In this document: piece by piece, positions 1 to 8,788 of the stretch
Layout: every line of letters starts with the position of its first letter
Position numbering within the stretch: position 1 is the first letter of the stretch
Origin: Chara braunii
Taxonomy: Eukaryota > Streptophyta > Charophyceae > Charales > Characeae
Direction of reading: 5' to 3'
Assembly (NCBI GenBank): GCA_003427395.1
Contig: BFEA01000109.1
Coordinates: forward strand, 1,581,071 to 1,603,371
Length of the DNA stretch: 22,301 nucleotides
Made by a program: the position numbers and the translations under genes
The notes under the pieces: generated by a model
What the model was told of the DNA's origin: nothing
Database searches by the model: none
The model's input: the letters and a program-made list of their open reading frames with translations, nothing else

Positions 1-158
1 GCTGAGGTAACCTCCATGTGAAAAGGCCAACAGTTGAACAAGTCAAACATTCAGACAAAATCCTTCTTAAAATTTTATTTGGTGGCCGACAAGCGGCCTG
101 GTTCACGAGGAACCTGCATCCCTGGCCTTAAGGAAGCCAAACTCTCAGGCCTGGGACG

Positions 159-674
159 CTATGAAATGGGCTGAATTGAGAACTTTATGAGCCAGAAATC
201 AGATTCAAAAGGCTGAGAAGAAGTCACGCTTATATAAGACGTAAAAGACAGCCATGAGCTCGAGTTGGAAGAGAAAGAGAAGAAAGAAGATGCTGAAAAA
301 AACACAGTGACTGGGATGATGGGGTGATGAGACAGTACAGGAACAGAAGGGGGCGGAACAGGCACTATCGCCTTGCTTACGGCAGGGGTGGAAGGAGCTA
401 TGGGGATATAAGGAGGAGAAGAGGCGCTAGGAGTACCATAGCGCACGTCGAATTTCTTGCGAAGGAACTCCATCCTGTCTGGTGATGGAGTTCTCTCGTA
501 CCACCCTCCTAACGGGTAACGAGGGTGTGGCCTTAAACGGCCATAGCCTCGCGGCTCCTCATCTTCCTCCTCCTCTGAGCTATAATCCCGTCGAGCCCTA
601 GCTGGCAGTCCTTCTTTTGCTTTTCCGCCTCTTCCTCCTTTTCCCCTACCCTGTCCGCGGCGTGCCTCAGGCAT
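159..674 (-). CDS. Unrecognised RGG/acidic low-complexity ORF
   Basis: This 171-residue ORF starts at an ATG preceded by a long pyrimidine-rich leader on the same strand, which makes 674 a believable start. Residues 5-30 are Arg/Gly/Lys-rich with RGG-like motifs, as in RNA-binding tails. Residues 31-41 are an acidic Ser/Glu patch. Residues about 45-85 are rich in Arg, Pro and Tyr and look like real coding sequence. After about residue 95 the composition changes to Pro/Ser and then Ser/Phe-rich, so the true gene may splice or frameshift there. I recognise no catalytic domain. It lies downstream of the gypsy element on the same strand where an integrase would be expected, but it has no zinc-binding HHCC motif or DDE pattern. 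It could be the start of a gag-like protein of another element or of a host gene. Confidence 0.4.
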   Translation of the reverse strand: MPEARRGQGRGKGGRGGKAKEGLPARARRDYSSEEEEDEEPRGYGRLRPHPRYPLGGWYERTPSPDRMEFLRKKFDVRYGTPSASSPPYIPIAPSTPAVSKAIVPVPPPSVPVLSHHPIIPVTVFFSASSFFSFSSNSSSWLSFTSYISVTSSQPFESDFWLIKFSIQPIS

Positions 675-829
675 GATGGTGTCTAAAGGCTAGGACTAGG
701 AAAGTTGTGTGAGTGAAATCTGCGATGATGAGATGGATCCTGAAAGCGAGAGTGGGAGATTATCAAAAGAAGTAAAAGAAAAACAATAGCTGACTACGGG
801 AGATTGCGGTATGCTACGAGAGAAAGAAG

Positions 830-1000
830 GTGAGCGCTAAAAGAAAAGTAAGTACATGTAGAAAAAGCCTGGCACAGAGAGAGAGAAACCTAGCGCAAAA
901 GAGATGGCTAGCGTAGGGAAAGAAACCTGGCGCTGAAGGAGATAGGTAGCGCGGAGAGTGAGGGTGGAGAGGCGAGTGCAGAGAAGAAAGGTGAGCGCAA
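830..1000. repeat. Degenerate short tandem repeat with AGCGC core
   Basis: Purine-rich segments of roughly 24-30 bases each carry a core like AGCGC followed by AAAAG or GAGAG. Clear occurrences are near 834, 891, 909, 930, 950 and 992. Copies are too diverged to give a firm period. On the minus strand this is a pyrimidine-rich tract upstream of the ORF that starts at 674, so it could sit in that ORF's leader or promoter. I see no gene in 675-1192. Confidence 0.4.
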
Positions 1001-1192
1001 AAGAGGGAAGGTGTGCTTAGAGAAGTATGGACGCAGTGAGGAAAGTGAAGAATTGGTTAACGCAAAAGTAATGGTGCGAGAATTGCTCCAAGCCGCAAGC
1101 GAAATGAGCGAGAGCATATTGGGTTGCACTGTTTTTATGCTAAAACTTCTCGTTTCGACCCAGCGGGGACGCTGGTTGGGGGTTTGGTATTA

Positions 1193-1635
1193 TGTCGGAG
1201 GGCATGGTGTCCCAGCCCTCCTGTGTACCAAGTCTCTGCATAGTGTCAGTTTCCTGCGCTGGTACCTGGATCGTTTCTCGGCGTGGACAGATCCCGGTGG
1301 CGTAGCCCTCAGTAAAAGGGGTGCGCCACAGGACTTCCATTGGTCCACGCAGGCTCGGCGCCCTGCTGTACAGCAGAGCACAACCGGTCTGTGGCCGTGG
1401 TAGCCGCCGGGTTCGCCCCGGGACGTGAAAGTAGAGAGATAGTCGCTGTCTTTTCTATTATGCACCAAGCACCCCTCTACAGGGTTATGGGTCAAATGTA
1501 TGACACTGACAGCAGTCAGAGAAACAAAAGGCTAAAGCAAAAAGCAGCAAGAAAAGAAAAATGGAAAAGAAAACAAGGGTCTAACTTAACGCAGTTGGAT
1601 TACTAGCTTCAGTTCGGGGAAATCTGATGGCCTCT
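1193..1635 (+). repeat. 443-bp dispersed repeat, copy 1
   Basis: This segment matches 16455-16897 in inverted orientation over its whole length. By eye I count about 27 differences, roughly 94 percent identity. It begins TGTCGGAGGG and ends just after an A-rich tract and the string TTCGGGGAAAT. Several overlapping ORFs fall inside, but none is conserved as a protein or has a recognisable domain. A TG start is compatible with a solo LTR, and the A-rich tract is compatible with a non-autonomous retroposon. No target-site duplication was found. It interrupts the gypsy reading frame just downstream of RNase H. Confidence 0.8.
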
Positions 1636-1724
1636 TCCTTCTTTTCACTCTCTTCTTCTTCCTTTGAACCTGAACTTTCTACAATTTCGTGAGCAGTCAA
1701 TGCTGCTGCATTAACTCTTGCATA

Positions 1725-2438
1725 TCAATCGTTTGGTTCATCATCTTCTTCTTTCCCTAGAATCGACTCATAGATGTACGCACTAGGGATCTCTCCCCAG
1801 CTGTCTCTTTTCTCTGGCGATGGATTCCACCTGTAGGAGCATGACACCTCATAGTCCTCATCATCTTTCTCATTAAGAAAATTATCAACATAGGCAGATT
1901 CTTCAATCGTTTCATTCACATTTTCTTCTTCTTCTCGCCACTCAATCCGACTTAAGTCATCCGCTCTGTTCTTCTCGGTGGGGATCTTTTCCAGTTTAAA
2001 ATCATAAGTCCAGATGAAAGCGATCCACCTGCTGACTGTTGGATCTACCTGTTGATGTTTTTTAATGGCACCAATCACAACAGATGCATCAGTCCTCATG
2101 ATGAATCTCCTTCCCAAGACGTAGTGCCTGAAGCACCTGAGGCTATGGATGATGGACAGTAGCTCTTTCCTGAATTGAGTGTAGCCTCTTTCAGTAGAAT
2201 TGAGGGTTCTGCTTTCAAACCTTAGAGGTCTCTCTCTCTCATTTTCATCTTTCTGGATAAGCACTCCACCCAGTGTCACCTGTCCTCCATCAGCCTCGAT
2301 GATAAAAGGTCTTGTCTCCTCATAATCATAATAGGGTACTCTCAGTACTACACCGCCGTCTCTTAGTTTTTCTTTCAATGTTTCTGCTGCAGTCTGTCTT
2401 TTATCATTCCATGTTAAGTTAGCACCTTGCCTTACCAT
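1725..2438 (-). pseudogene. Ty3/gypsy RNase H domain (pol fragment)
   Basis: This encodes the RNase H-like domain that removes RNA from the RNA/DNA hybrid during reverse transcription. The four carboxylates expected of the gypsy family are present: Asp50 in a degenerate ADGG version of the TDAS motif, Glu92, Asp117 in an RTDAS motif, and Asp160 in NRADDLSR. It is in the same frame as the reverse transcriptase ORF (2487-3551) and separated from it by one TAG at 2487-2489, at the position of the usual Tyr in the GFY motif; the 16 codons between that TAG and 2438 also read as normal pol. The start at 2438 is therefore only an internal Met. An acidic tail follows the domain, and past the TGA at 1725-1727 the frame continues as acidic coding sequence to about 1636. 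Confidence 0.85.
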
Positions 2439-2486
2439 TTCTCTCAGAGGCTCTGCAAGGGCAGCAAAATGGGGAATAAAAATCCT

Positions 2487-3551
2487 CTAAAATCCACAGA
2501 CTCCCAAGAAGCTCCTGACATCTGTCACTCTTTTGAGAGGCAGAGACCAGTTCAATATCTTGTCTATCTTCTTGGGATCTTGGCTCCTACCTTTGGAGAA
2601 GCATCTGAAGCCCAAGATTATCACTTCTGGTTGGAAGAGAATGGATTTTGGCCCACTGGCAGTCAGATTATACTTCCGACGTCTTTCTAGGACCATCTTT
2701 ACTCCTTCAGCATGTTCCCAGACAAACTTTCTGACTCCCCCTGCGACCAAAGTCTCATCTCTTACCAAGGGTCCTTTTACAGGATTATCAGCAATGTAGG
2801 GACTGGTTATTTCAGGAGAAATATTCTGCATGACTTTGATCATATCCCTTTGAACCACTGCCACCCCGTTAGTCCAGCCCTGAGGTACCACGCACATCTG
2901 AACAAGCCCCCTCGGCGTGTGCATGGAAGTCATGGGTCGGCTAGTGGGATCAATAGGGAACTGATCATAGCCTGAATACAGGTCAACTAGGGAATAAATA
3001 CATCGACCAGCAAATGATTCAGCGAGGAGATCGGCATTAGGAAGACCACCTGCATCACGTACCGTCACAGAATTGAGCTTCTGAAGATTTTGTATCCATT
3101 TTAGCCCGCCCCCTGGTTTCCAGAAACAAAACCAGTGGTTAGCATACGGTCCATCAGCAGGTTCAGCAACATTAGATGCAATCTTCTTGTCAAGGTACTT
3201 TACTACTTCCGCTTCTTCCTTTAGAGTATACTTGGTCGGTCTATCATTCCACGGAACATGATCAACCGTCCAGATCTTAGTCATCTTGATCATGTCCACG
3301 TCCAACCGCCCTCTCTCTTCATCATTAAAGGAGAAAGCACCAGAGAATTTCTGACACATCTTGAAGATATATTCTTTCTCTTCAGGCAGGATAAACTGAT
3401 CCGAGTCTATCTTCATTGTGTCAAACCTTTCTTTTGTGACCCTATTCTCAAGTTTTGTCGATTCCCTCAATGCTTTTATAATTTTCCTCTCCTTTTCCAA
3501 TGCTTCGTCATAATCTTTCTCTATTAGGACTGTCATTGGGTTCTTCTTCAC
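2487..3551 (-). pseudogene. Ty3/gypsy reverse transcriptase (inactive)
   Basis: This is the RNA-dependent DNA polymerase of the element. Visible blocks in order are the K-P-G-G-G strand region (about 145-160), motif A with LVDLYSGYDQ (Asp190), the block VPQGWTNGVAVVQ (221-234), the catalytic loop at 252-255, and the LGF...DPKKIDKI connection (313-332). The catalytic loop reads YIAD instead of Y-x-D-D: residue 254, codon 2790-2792, is Ala in place of the first loop Asp, so polymerase activity should be lost. The frame extends upstream past Met1 to 3743, through a TAA-TAG pair near 3595-3600, and continues the protease frame. The ORF ends at a TAG at 2487. An active parent of this copy is likely elsewhere in the genome. 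Confidence 0.9.
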
Positions 3552-3743
3552 CCCCGTTGGACTTATATTTTCTTTTTGACTCAGTGGCTATTATTCTAAA
3601 AAATGGTGAGTCGATGCAAATATCAATTTCATCTTTTCTCCCTTTGCAGTCTCTACAGCTTTCTTGAAGGCTTCAATTTGTCCGTCCTCATCCTCAAGTT
3701 TACCAAGGGCTTTTATCATTTTCGAAACTTGATTAATTCTCAC

Positions 3744-4145
3744 TCAAATTTCTTCTTTTGCTTCCCGTTTCCCTTCCTCCTTTAGTCTCCTAACCTTTTC
3801 AGCAGATTCCTCCCTCCTGATCGAATTAACAGATAGTTGATGCTTGAAATAATTTTTCGTACCAACCATAAAGATCTGCTCTTGAGCAGTCTTTGGATCC
3901 TGTAGACTGATCCAGGATGACCCCTCATGACTGAAAAATTGGACCGTCTCCATCCTATGCAAGAATGAAGTTTTCAAGATACAGTCACGATCCAGATCAG
4001 GTACTACAAAACCCAGTAACTCCACAGTCATTGTCCCAACCTTGATAGGCAAATTATCAATGAATCCCGCCACGAACAGCTCTCCTGCAATATTACTCAG
4101 TACATTTTGTGCGGGTCTGTCAATTGATAAATTACAAGCTTTCAT
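3744..4145 (-). pseudogene. Gypsy pol: protease-to-RT connecting region
   Basis: This continues the protease frame with only two codons after the TGA at 4152-4154, so 4145 is an internal Met and not a true start. The first 60 residues contain short hydrophobic strands (VELLGFVVPDLD) typical of the C-terminal half of retropepsins, where the substrate flap and dimer strands lie. The rest is charged and probably a linker, ending in a Lys/Glu-rich helix. A TGA at 3744-3746 interrupts it, and the frame then continues as charged linker to the reverse transcriptase. I see no separate enzyme here. Confidence 0.65.
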
Positions 4146-4151
4146 CGTTCT

Positions 4152-4445
4152 TCATGAAAGAAGTATCATCTCTGCCCCAGAATCTACTAGGGCTAGAATC
4201 TTCACTTGATTAATGCGAATTGTAAGATGCCCACAACCCATGGTTGCAAATCTCATCTTGCAACCTGGTAGTGATCTATTCACTTGGTTGGGAAAGACTG
4301 ACCTCAAATAATTAACTTCCATCTTCTTCTTCTCAATTAACATTTTCAACTCTTCTCTCAGTTTGGGTGCTAGTGTCATTGCTTCCTTGAAAGACAGTGT
4401 TACTTCCGTTTCTTTCAGCATCTTAGCAATTACATCAGAAATCAC
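4152..4445 (-). pseudogene. Ty3/gypsy aspartic protease (N-terminal half)
   Basis: The retroviral-type aspartic protease processes the Gag-Pol polyprotein as a homodimer. The catalytic Asp88 sits in LALVDSGAEM, the classical D-S/T-G-A motif after a hydrophobic strand. The 60 residues before it are a charged, probably helical, linker. The ORF is cut by TGA at 4152-4154 nine codons after the active site; the flap region continues in the same frame at 4145. It is out of frame with the gag ORF at 4562-5401, and the 116 bases between them hold a frameshift or a decayed gag-pol junction. Confidence 0.8.
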
Positions 4446-4561
4446 TGTCCCATCATCTAAATCACTCTTGAGAATAAATTTTCTCTTTCTCCCCTGTTCA
4501 TTCTTTTCCTGTGAACGTTCCGGATGTCGATAAGTGATTCATCAGCCTTCTTTCTTTTCTT

Positions 4562-5401
4562 TTATTCTATCATTTGAGGTGTCATACGGGTTTGATGGTT
4601 CCTCACTTCACCAACCCTGACACTAGGTTTCATGATAAGTTCTGGGGGTAGATCACCATGGAATAACATCATGTTAGCCAAGAGATGAGTCATTTCATTG
4701 GAAGAGGACTCTACTAATCCAGAAGGATTCTGAAAAGTTGGGTTCCCTCCCAATGGAGACTCACTTGTTGATGCTTCACTAGGCTCATACTCTGTCAATG
4801 TTAAGGACTGCAGAGACAACTCAATCGTGGTATAAGGGTCATCTGCACTTTGTACCAGTTCATTAGGTAAGTCTTCAGTGAGGGAATGAACATTCACATT
4901 GGTCTTTCTCTTCTTCTTAATCTTCATATTTTTATCATGTTTAAGAGCAAGAAGTCCCATACCTCTCGAATGTCTAAGATCCAACTCATTCCATGAACTA
5001 TCACAGACATGGTCCATCGCATCTTTCTTTGCCACCCCACTCCTTACATCCTCCTCAAGAGGCTTGTAATAGGTGGTAGTATGTCCACTTTCTCCACAAT
5101 AGTAGCAAGTAAAACTCTTCTTAGGACGCTCATCATATTTTTTTCTCTCTCTGTTTCCTCCATCGCCATTCTTCCCATTCCATTTGGTTCTAGACGAATC
5201 CTCCTTCCTACCATGATTTTCGTTGTCATCATCATCGTTGTCATCTTCCTCACTTTCAACCTTTTTCTTTCCCCTGTCATCCACAGCATGCGTTGCAGGC
5301 CTTGCAGGCATAAAGTTAGTCATCACTTTCTGAAGAATATTCTCAGCAGTCAGATTGCTTCCTCTATTCATTTCATTCTCAGTCTCCCAATCCTTGGCCA
5401 A
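4562..5401 (-). pseudogene. Gypsy Gag C-terminal part with zinc knuckle
   Basis: This is the nucleocapsid-like part of Gag. Residues 48-65 are strongly acidic, followed by a basic Arg/Lys/Asn stretch and a zinc knuckle beginning at Cys99. The knuckle should be C-x2-C-x4-H-x4-C; Cys99, Cys102 and His107 are present but the last position, residue 112, is Tyr (codon TAC at 5066-5068). RNA binding by this copy is probably impaired. The remaining residues are charged and Ser/Thr-rich without a known domain. The listed 5' end is a TTG codon and not a real start: the frame runs upstream through TAG, TGA and TAA stops and joins the N-terminal Gag by a frameshift near 5568. Confidence 0.75.
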
Positions 5402-5567
5402 AGTACTAATCTAATCCAGTGACCATTTCTTATGGGAGACAGTAGGTAGAGTTCTTATGATTGCAACCATTTCATCTCATCTGAGAGGATAGTGCTGAGC
5501 TTGATTAAGAACTACTTACCTTTCAGAGTCAGTCAAATTTGTCAAAAATATATGGCATCTCTGAGCT

Positions 5568-5960
5568 TCATCCAAATATTAAATTCTTCTTGTTGTTCGT
5601 TGGAACTGAATTTTTCTCAAATTCCTTTTTCAGTATCTCCTTAACCTCTTTCCAGGTAGCGGCACCTTCCATTAATTCCTGAACTGTCAGTCTCGAATCA
5701 GTATCACAGTAAGATAGAAGGTGCTTAAGTCGTTGCTTATCTGTCCAGCCATAACTAAGTCCATATAATTCATACTCGTCCAGGAAATCATTAACTTGAG
5801 ATCCTCTGAAGCAGGGAATTCTCTCATCTGGCCTCTTTGCTCTTGCAATGTCTGACCCTCCTTTTATAGTATCAACTCTCTCAACCAGTTCCCGTATAAC
5901 CCCAACCAAGGCCTCTTCATTGGTCCCTGCAGATGTACTTGGTCTTGCTCGCCCTGCCAT
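5568..5960 (-). pseudogene. Gypsy Gag N-terminal (capsid-like) region
   Basis: The ORF begins at an ATG preceded by a purine-rich leader, a believable Gag start. Residues 16-40 form a short amphipathic helix, then residues 50-125 read like the retrotransposon capsid family: a CFRGSQVNDFLDEYE segment, a Trp-containing turn (GWTDKQRLKHLLSY), and a TWKEVKEILKKEFE helix. These match the general layout of Retrotrans_gag proteins, in which a W is followed by several Leu-rich helices. A frameshift near 5568 moves the coding frame; it continues as an LDEAQRCHIFL segment and then meets a TAA after about 19 codons. It is therefore the broken first half of Gag. Confidence 0.75.
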
Positions 5961-6398
5961 CTTGACCGTAGACTTTTCCCAAGTATTCTCTTTTTTTTCT
6001 GTGACTCTTGTCCTTTTTCTTCTCTGCCCTTCAATCTCTCACTCTTCTCGCAAGAGATACAGGCTCGTTCCTCTCTTCTCTTGTCTGCTCTACCCCTGAG
6101 AGTTCTGTACGTATAGGGTATAAGCAATAATTGATTGGGTAGTAATCAAGGGCAGTGCAATCCTTCTAAGCCTTCCAATGTAATCTTAAATCAATTCTCT
6201 CTCATCATCTCTATTCAATCTTCTGTCATACCTTTTTATAGTACCCCGAATCATAAAATATTGAGTCAGGTCTATAATCTCATAATCAAATTGCATCGTT
6301 TACAACCCACTGTTGATCCTTCTTGCAAGAGAGACCCGTTCCTGAAAAGTGTGATATGATACTCTCTCAGTAGCTCCCACTTTCACCACCTTTAAAAG
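5961..6398 (-). other. Gag leader, no gene seen
   Basis: The 438 bases between the extra 5' ORFs and the gag ATG hold no convincing coding frame. On the minus strand the last 180 bases before the ATG are purine-rich (repeated AGAGAA and GAAGAG). I see no splice acceptor or internal promoter that I would defend. Confidence 0.4.
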
Positions 6399-6635
6399 CT
6401 AGCTTATCTCAGTCTGGTTAGTGGTAATTCTCAAGACAGAATATCTCATGCGATCTAAGAAAGGCTGTAAAAATTCAAACTCTTCTAGGGTAGAAAGATT
6501 TATGTCAGAGATCCGAAGAGTCCCCTCTACTTTGGCTACCCTACCTTCCAACTGGGCATTGCTAATCATCATAATCAACATCTGAAAGGTAGATCTCTGG
6601 TTGGACACAATCAGGGATCTCAAATCTGTGTTCAA
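6399..6635 (-). CDS. Small unrecognised ORF upstream of gag
   Basis: This 78-residue ORF lies between the repeated-domain array and gag. It is predicted to be largely helical: a Leu/Ile/Met-rich segment at about 18-27, then a charged segment with Glu-Gly-Arg-Val-Ala-Lys-Val-Glu-Gly (about 30-38), then an EEFEFLQPFL stretch. It could be a coiled-coil segment joining the array to Gag, or the decayed end of unit E in another frame. No family is recognised. Confidence 0.3.
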   Translation of the reverse strand: MNTDLRSLIVSNQRSTFQMLIMMISNAQLEGRVAKVEGTLRISDINLSTLEEFEFLQPFLDRMRYSVLRITTNQTEIS

Positions 6636-6828
6636 AGATACTCAAGAGTAGGGATTTTATCATCACAGTAGAGTCTTTTTTTCTTGCTCTACCAATCTCA
6701 GCGATGGCTTCCAACAGAGGCATCCAATCTCTCCTGCCTTCAAATCCCTTAGCAATTGAGAACTCAGAAAGCCTCTCAAATTGTCTTACTTCTTTCCCCC
6801 AGGTTACTTTCCTCTTTAACTTTTCAAG

Positions 6829-7134
6829 TCACTCCTTGGTTCTTATGAGACTAATATAAGCGCTTGTCTGACACTTCAAGTAGTCATCTTCCCTTTCTAG
6901 GCCTGTTGATACATAAATTCGTACGTCCAGACTGCCAGTACTCAGGAATTTGACCACTTGTATGTGAAATATTATAAGCCCTCTCTCACAAGTCTCATAT
7001 CTCAGGATCACAAAAGGATTATCACACCCTATCACCTCATAGAGTCTACCCTTCACAGTAGTTATACCCACTACTGAGAGTATTCTTTTTGGGCTCTCCT
7101 CACTTTCCATGCAAACTTTATCATGGCATACCAA
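6829..7134 (-). pseudogene. Repeated-domain unit E (unknown family)
   Basis: I do not recognise the family, but this is a relative of the ORFs at 7071-7565 and 7628-8056. Shared positions are the N-P-F-V-I-L-R-Y-E strand (compare YEIVRYE in unit D), a hydrophobic strand with I-I-F-H-I-Q-V-V-K-F, and the D-V-R-I-Y-V strand end. After the TGA at 6829-6831 the same frame keeps going to about 6660 and contains the expected final R-D-W-M-P-L-L-E-A-I segment followed by basic residues. The N-terminal 25 residues overlap unit D in another frame and are probably not coding. It is the last unit before gag on the minus strand. Confidence 0.55.
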
Positions 7135-7565
7135 TTGTGTCTTGGGAATGTGAGTCTCTCAACAGGTGGAGATGGTATTCCAACAAAAGGTCTGACATAG
7201 GTGCTAAAGGAAAAGTTTATTCCCTCTCGCTCTAATCTCCTCTTCTCATCATGCACAAGGTTCGACGCTCGTTGCCAACACGCACCTTTTCGGTTTTTAT
7301 CAAATTTCTGCTTTGGCACATAAATCCCAATATCATATTCATCAAGATCAATAAAATAACATGTAAGAACATACAGACTGTCATGTTTGTGTCCTGATCT
7401 TTTTATGGCTTCATATCTCACGATTTCATAGGGAATTACCGCCCTACCTGCTATAGAATTAAGGGAGTTCAGCAGCTTGTCTGATTCAGCCTTACTCAGC
7501 CCTTCATGGCCTCTTATCAGCCTAAGTTTTGATTTTGCTCTCAAGGGCACATAACGTCGACTCAT
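7071..7565 (-). CDS. Repeated-domain unit D, the most complete copy
   Basis: This 164-residue ORF is the best single example of an unrecognised domain. In order it has a basic N-terminus (1-20), a helix with LLNSLNSIAG (31-40), strand PYEIVRYE (45-52), strand LYVLTCYFIDLDEYDIGIYVP (64-84), Cys95-Trp96 or so leading into a charged helix that ends in EKRRLEREG (107-115), a strand STYVRP, a Pro-Pro turn (133-135), and a final Trp145 helix with basic residues. That suggests a compact alpha/beta fold of helix, strands, helix, strand. No catalytic residues or signal peptide are obvious. It is one frame off from unit C, whose reading frame ends at its ATG, so the units were probably once one long protein or separate exons. 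Function unknown. Confidence 0.6.
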   Translation of the reverse strand: MSRRYVPLRAKSKLRLIRGHEGLSKAESDKLLNSLNSIAGRAVIPYEIVRYEAIKRSGHKHDSLYVLTCYFIDLDEYDIGIYVPKQKFDKNRKGACWQRASNLVHDEKRRLEREGINFSFSTYVRPFVGIPSPPVERLTFPRHNWYAMIKFAWKVRRAQKEYSQ

Positions 7566-7627
7566 CAGACTCTTTGACTTCTTTTCACGTTCTGGGCAAA
7601 CTCAATCACCGCAAACCAATCATCCTT

Positions 7628-8056
7628 TTATAAATTTATATCAGGTAAGGGAGGAGCTGAGAATCCGTTAAAAGCAGTAAATCGCGTAGATCCAGTGAAG
7701 CACTTGTTCTCTCTCTCAAGCCTCTCTTTCTCTCTCCGTACCACCTCTTCAGCAAATCCCCAACATCTCTCATACACTGCGTCAACACTTCTTTCTTTTG
7801 GGACATAGATTCTCACATCATACACATCAAGATCTGTGAAATAGAACGTCAATACATATAACCGTTTCTGTTCTCATCCGCTCTCGACCATCTCATACCT
7901 CACAACTTCATATGAAAATGCCTCTCTCTTGCTTAGAGTATTCAGCGACCTTAGGAGACGTTCAACCTTCTCTTGACTTGGACCCGAACCTCTGCCAAAA
8001 TTTGACCTTCTTTGTCTGAGTACTTCTGTTGAAATCTCTTCAGCTTTCATGACCAC
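7628..8056 (-). pseudogene. Repeated-domain unit C (broken by stops)
   Basis: Two ORF pieces (7874-8056 and 7628-7852) lie in the same frame with a single TGA at 7874-7876 between them. Joined in order they show the family pattern: S-L-N-T-L-S helix, E-A-F-S-Y-E-V-V-R-Y-E strand, L-Y-V-L-T-F-Y-F-T-D-L-D-V-Y-D-V-R-I-Y-V strand pair, Cys-Trp, a long charged helix ending in E-R-L-E-R-E-N, and an A-P-P-L-P turn. After the TAA at 7628-7630 the frame continues with the expected final Trp helix (D-D-W-F-A-V-I-E-F-A) to about 7571. The resemblance to unit D is obvious by eye over about 150 residues, yet with many substitutions, so they are old duplicates. Confidence 0.6.
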
Positions 8057-8099
8057 TGTTTCTTTTCTCTCTTGTCAATACCATGTTGATTATCGGCAG

Positions 8100-8453
8100 T
8101 CAGTTAGTCCCATCACAATAGCTGTCAGGTATAGGAGGGATTGGAACAGTCTTGTATGCTACTGGCATTATACCCCATTCCACTTTCTTCTTTTGCTTGA
8201 TCAGATCTGTCTTTTCATCATAAATAAATTGGATCACAATCTCCCATAACCAATTAAAATTTTCACCATCATTACTGTCTCCTTCCTTGACATATGGGCG
8301 GATATCATAAATATCTCCCTCCAAGAAATGAGTCAACACTACGCAGATGGTTGAACCACAAGAGTGATAGCCCCAACAAGCCTCATATCTGTAAGGAAAT
8401 ATTCCTTTTATGGTGAGTTTGGACAAGTCTTTCAGAACATCGTCGGCCAGCAT
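8100..8453 (-). CDS. Repeated-domain unit B (divergent)
   Basis: This 117-residue ORF shares the family layout with lower similarity: P-Y-R-Y-E strand (20-24), hydrophobic strand and turn ICVVLTHFLEGDIYDIRPYV (36-55), Trp68 and Trp70, a charged segment with YDEKTDLIKQKKK (78-90), and a P-I-P-P-I-P turn (104-109). Upstream, in another frame, about 8454-8560 encodes a charged segment with D-W-R-I-E-L-D that may be its true N-terminus, joined by a frameshift. It is the first unit after the primer binding site, so it lies in the 5' part of the retroelement. Confidence 0.5.
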   Translation of the reverse strand: MLADDVLKDLSKLTIKGIFPYRYEACWGYHSCGSTICVVLTHFLEGDIYDIRPYVKEGDSNDGENFNWLWEIVIQFIYDEKTDLIKQKKKVEWGIMPVAYKTVPIPPIPDSYCDGTN

Positions 8454-8766
8454 TTGTTTTGATCATTCTCACTCTCTTCCCTTCAATTCCCTTCAGTGTA
8501 TTGAAAGATAATTGGGCATACCTGGTGTCAAGCTCGATTCTCCAGTCGATAATATCAATCTCATTTTTTTCGATTTAATGTGTGTTTCACACAAGGAAGA
8601 AATAAATCATAGTTAGCAGGTTGTGATTCTCAAGAAAATCGGGACTTAGATAAGAATAATAGAATTAACTTGAAGCTCACAGAAATGTCAACAGTTCTCA
8701 GGTCCTAATCAAAGCTCAAAGATGATGATGACCCAGGTTCGTTCCGGACACAAAAATATTTTCATG

Positions 8767-8784
8767 TCCCCGACAACGGCGCCA
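8767..8784 (-). promoter_or_regulatory. tRNA-Asp primer binding site of the gypsy element
   Basis: On the minus strand this reads TGGCGCCGTTGTCGGGGA. Plant gypsy elements that use tRNA-Asp carry TGGCGCCGTTGCCGGGGA, so 17 of 18 bases agree. It lies four bases after the TACGACA end of the candidate LTR, the usual position. It fixes the element's orientation and shows that the repeated-domain ORFs lie between it and gag. Confidence 0.85.
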
Positions 8785-8788
8785 TTTT

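Noticed and set aside
1140-1606. Proteins encoded in the 443-bp repeat
   Set aside because: Frames in the two copies differ by indel and substitutions with no sign of protein-level constraint.
2427-2975. Plus-strand ORFs over the reverse transcriptase
   Set aside because: They are antisense to a clear reverse transcriptase/RNase H frame.
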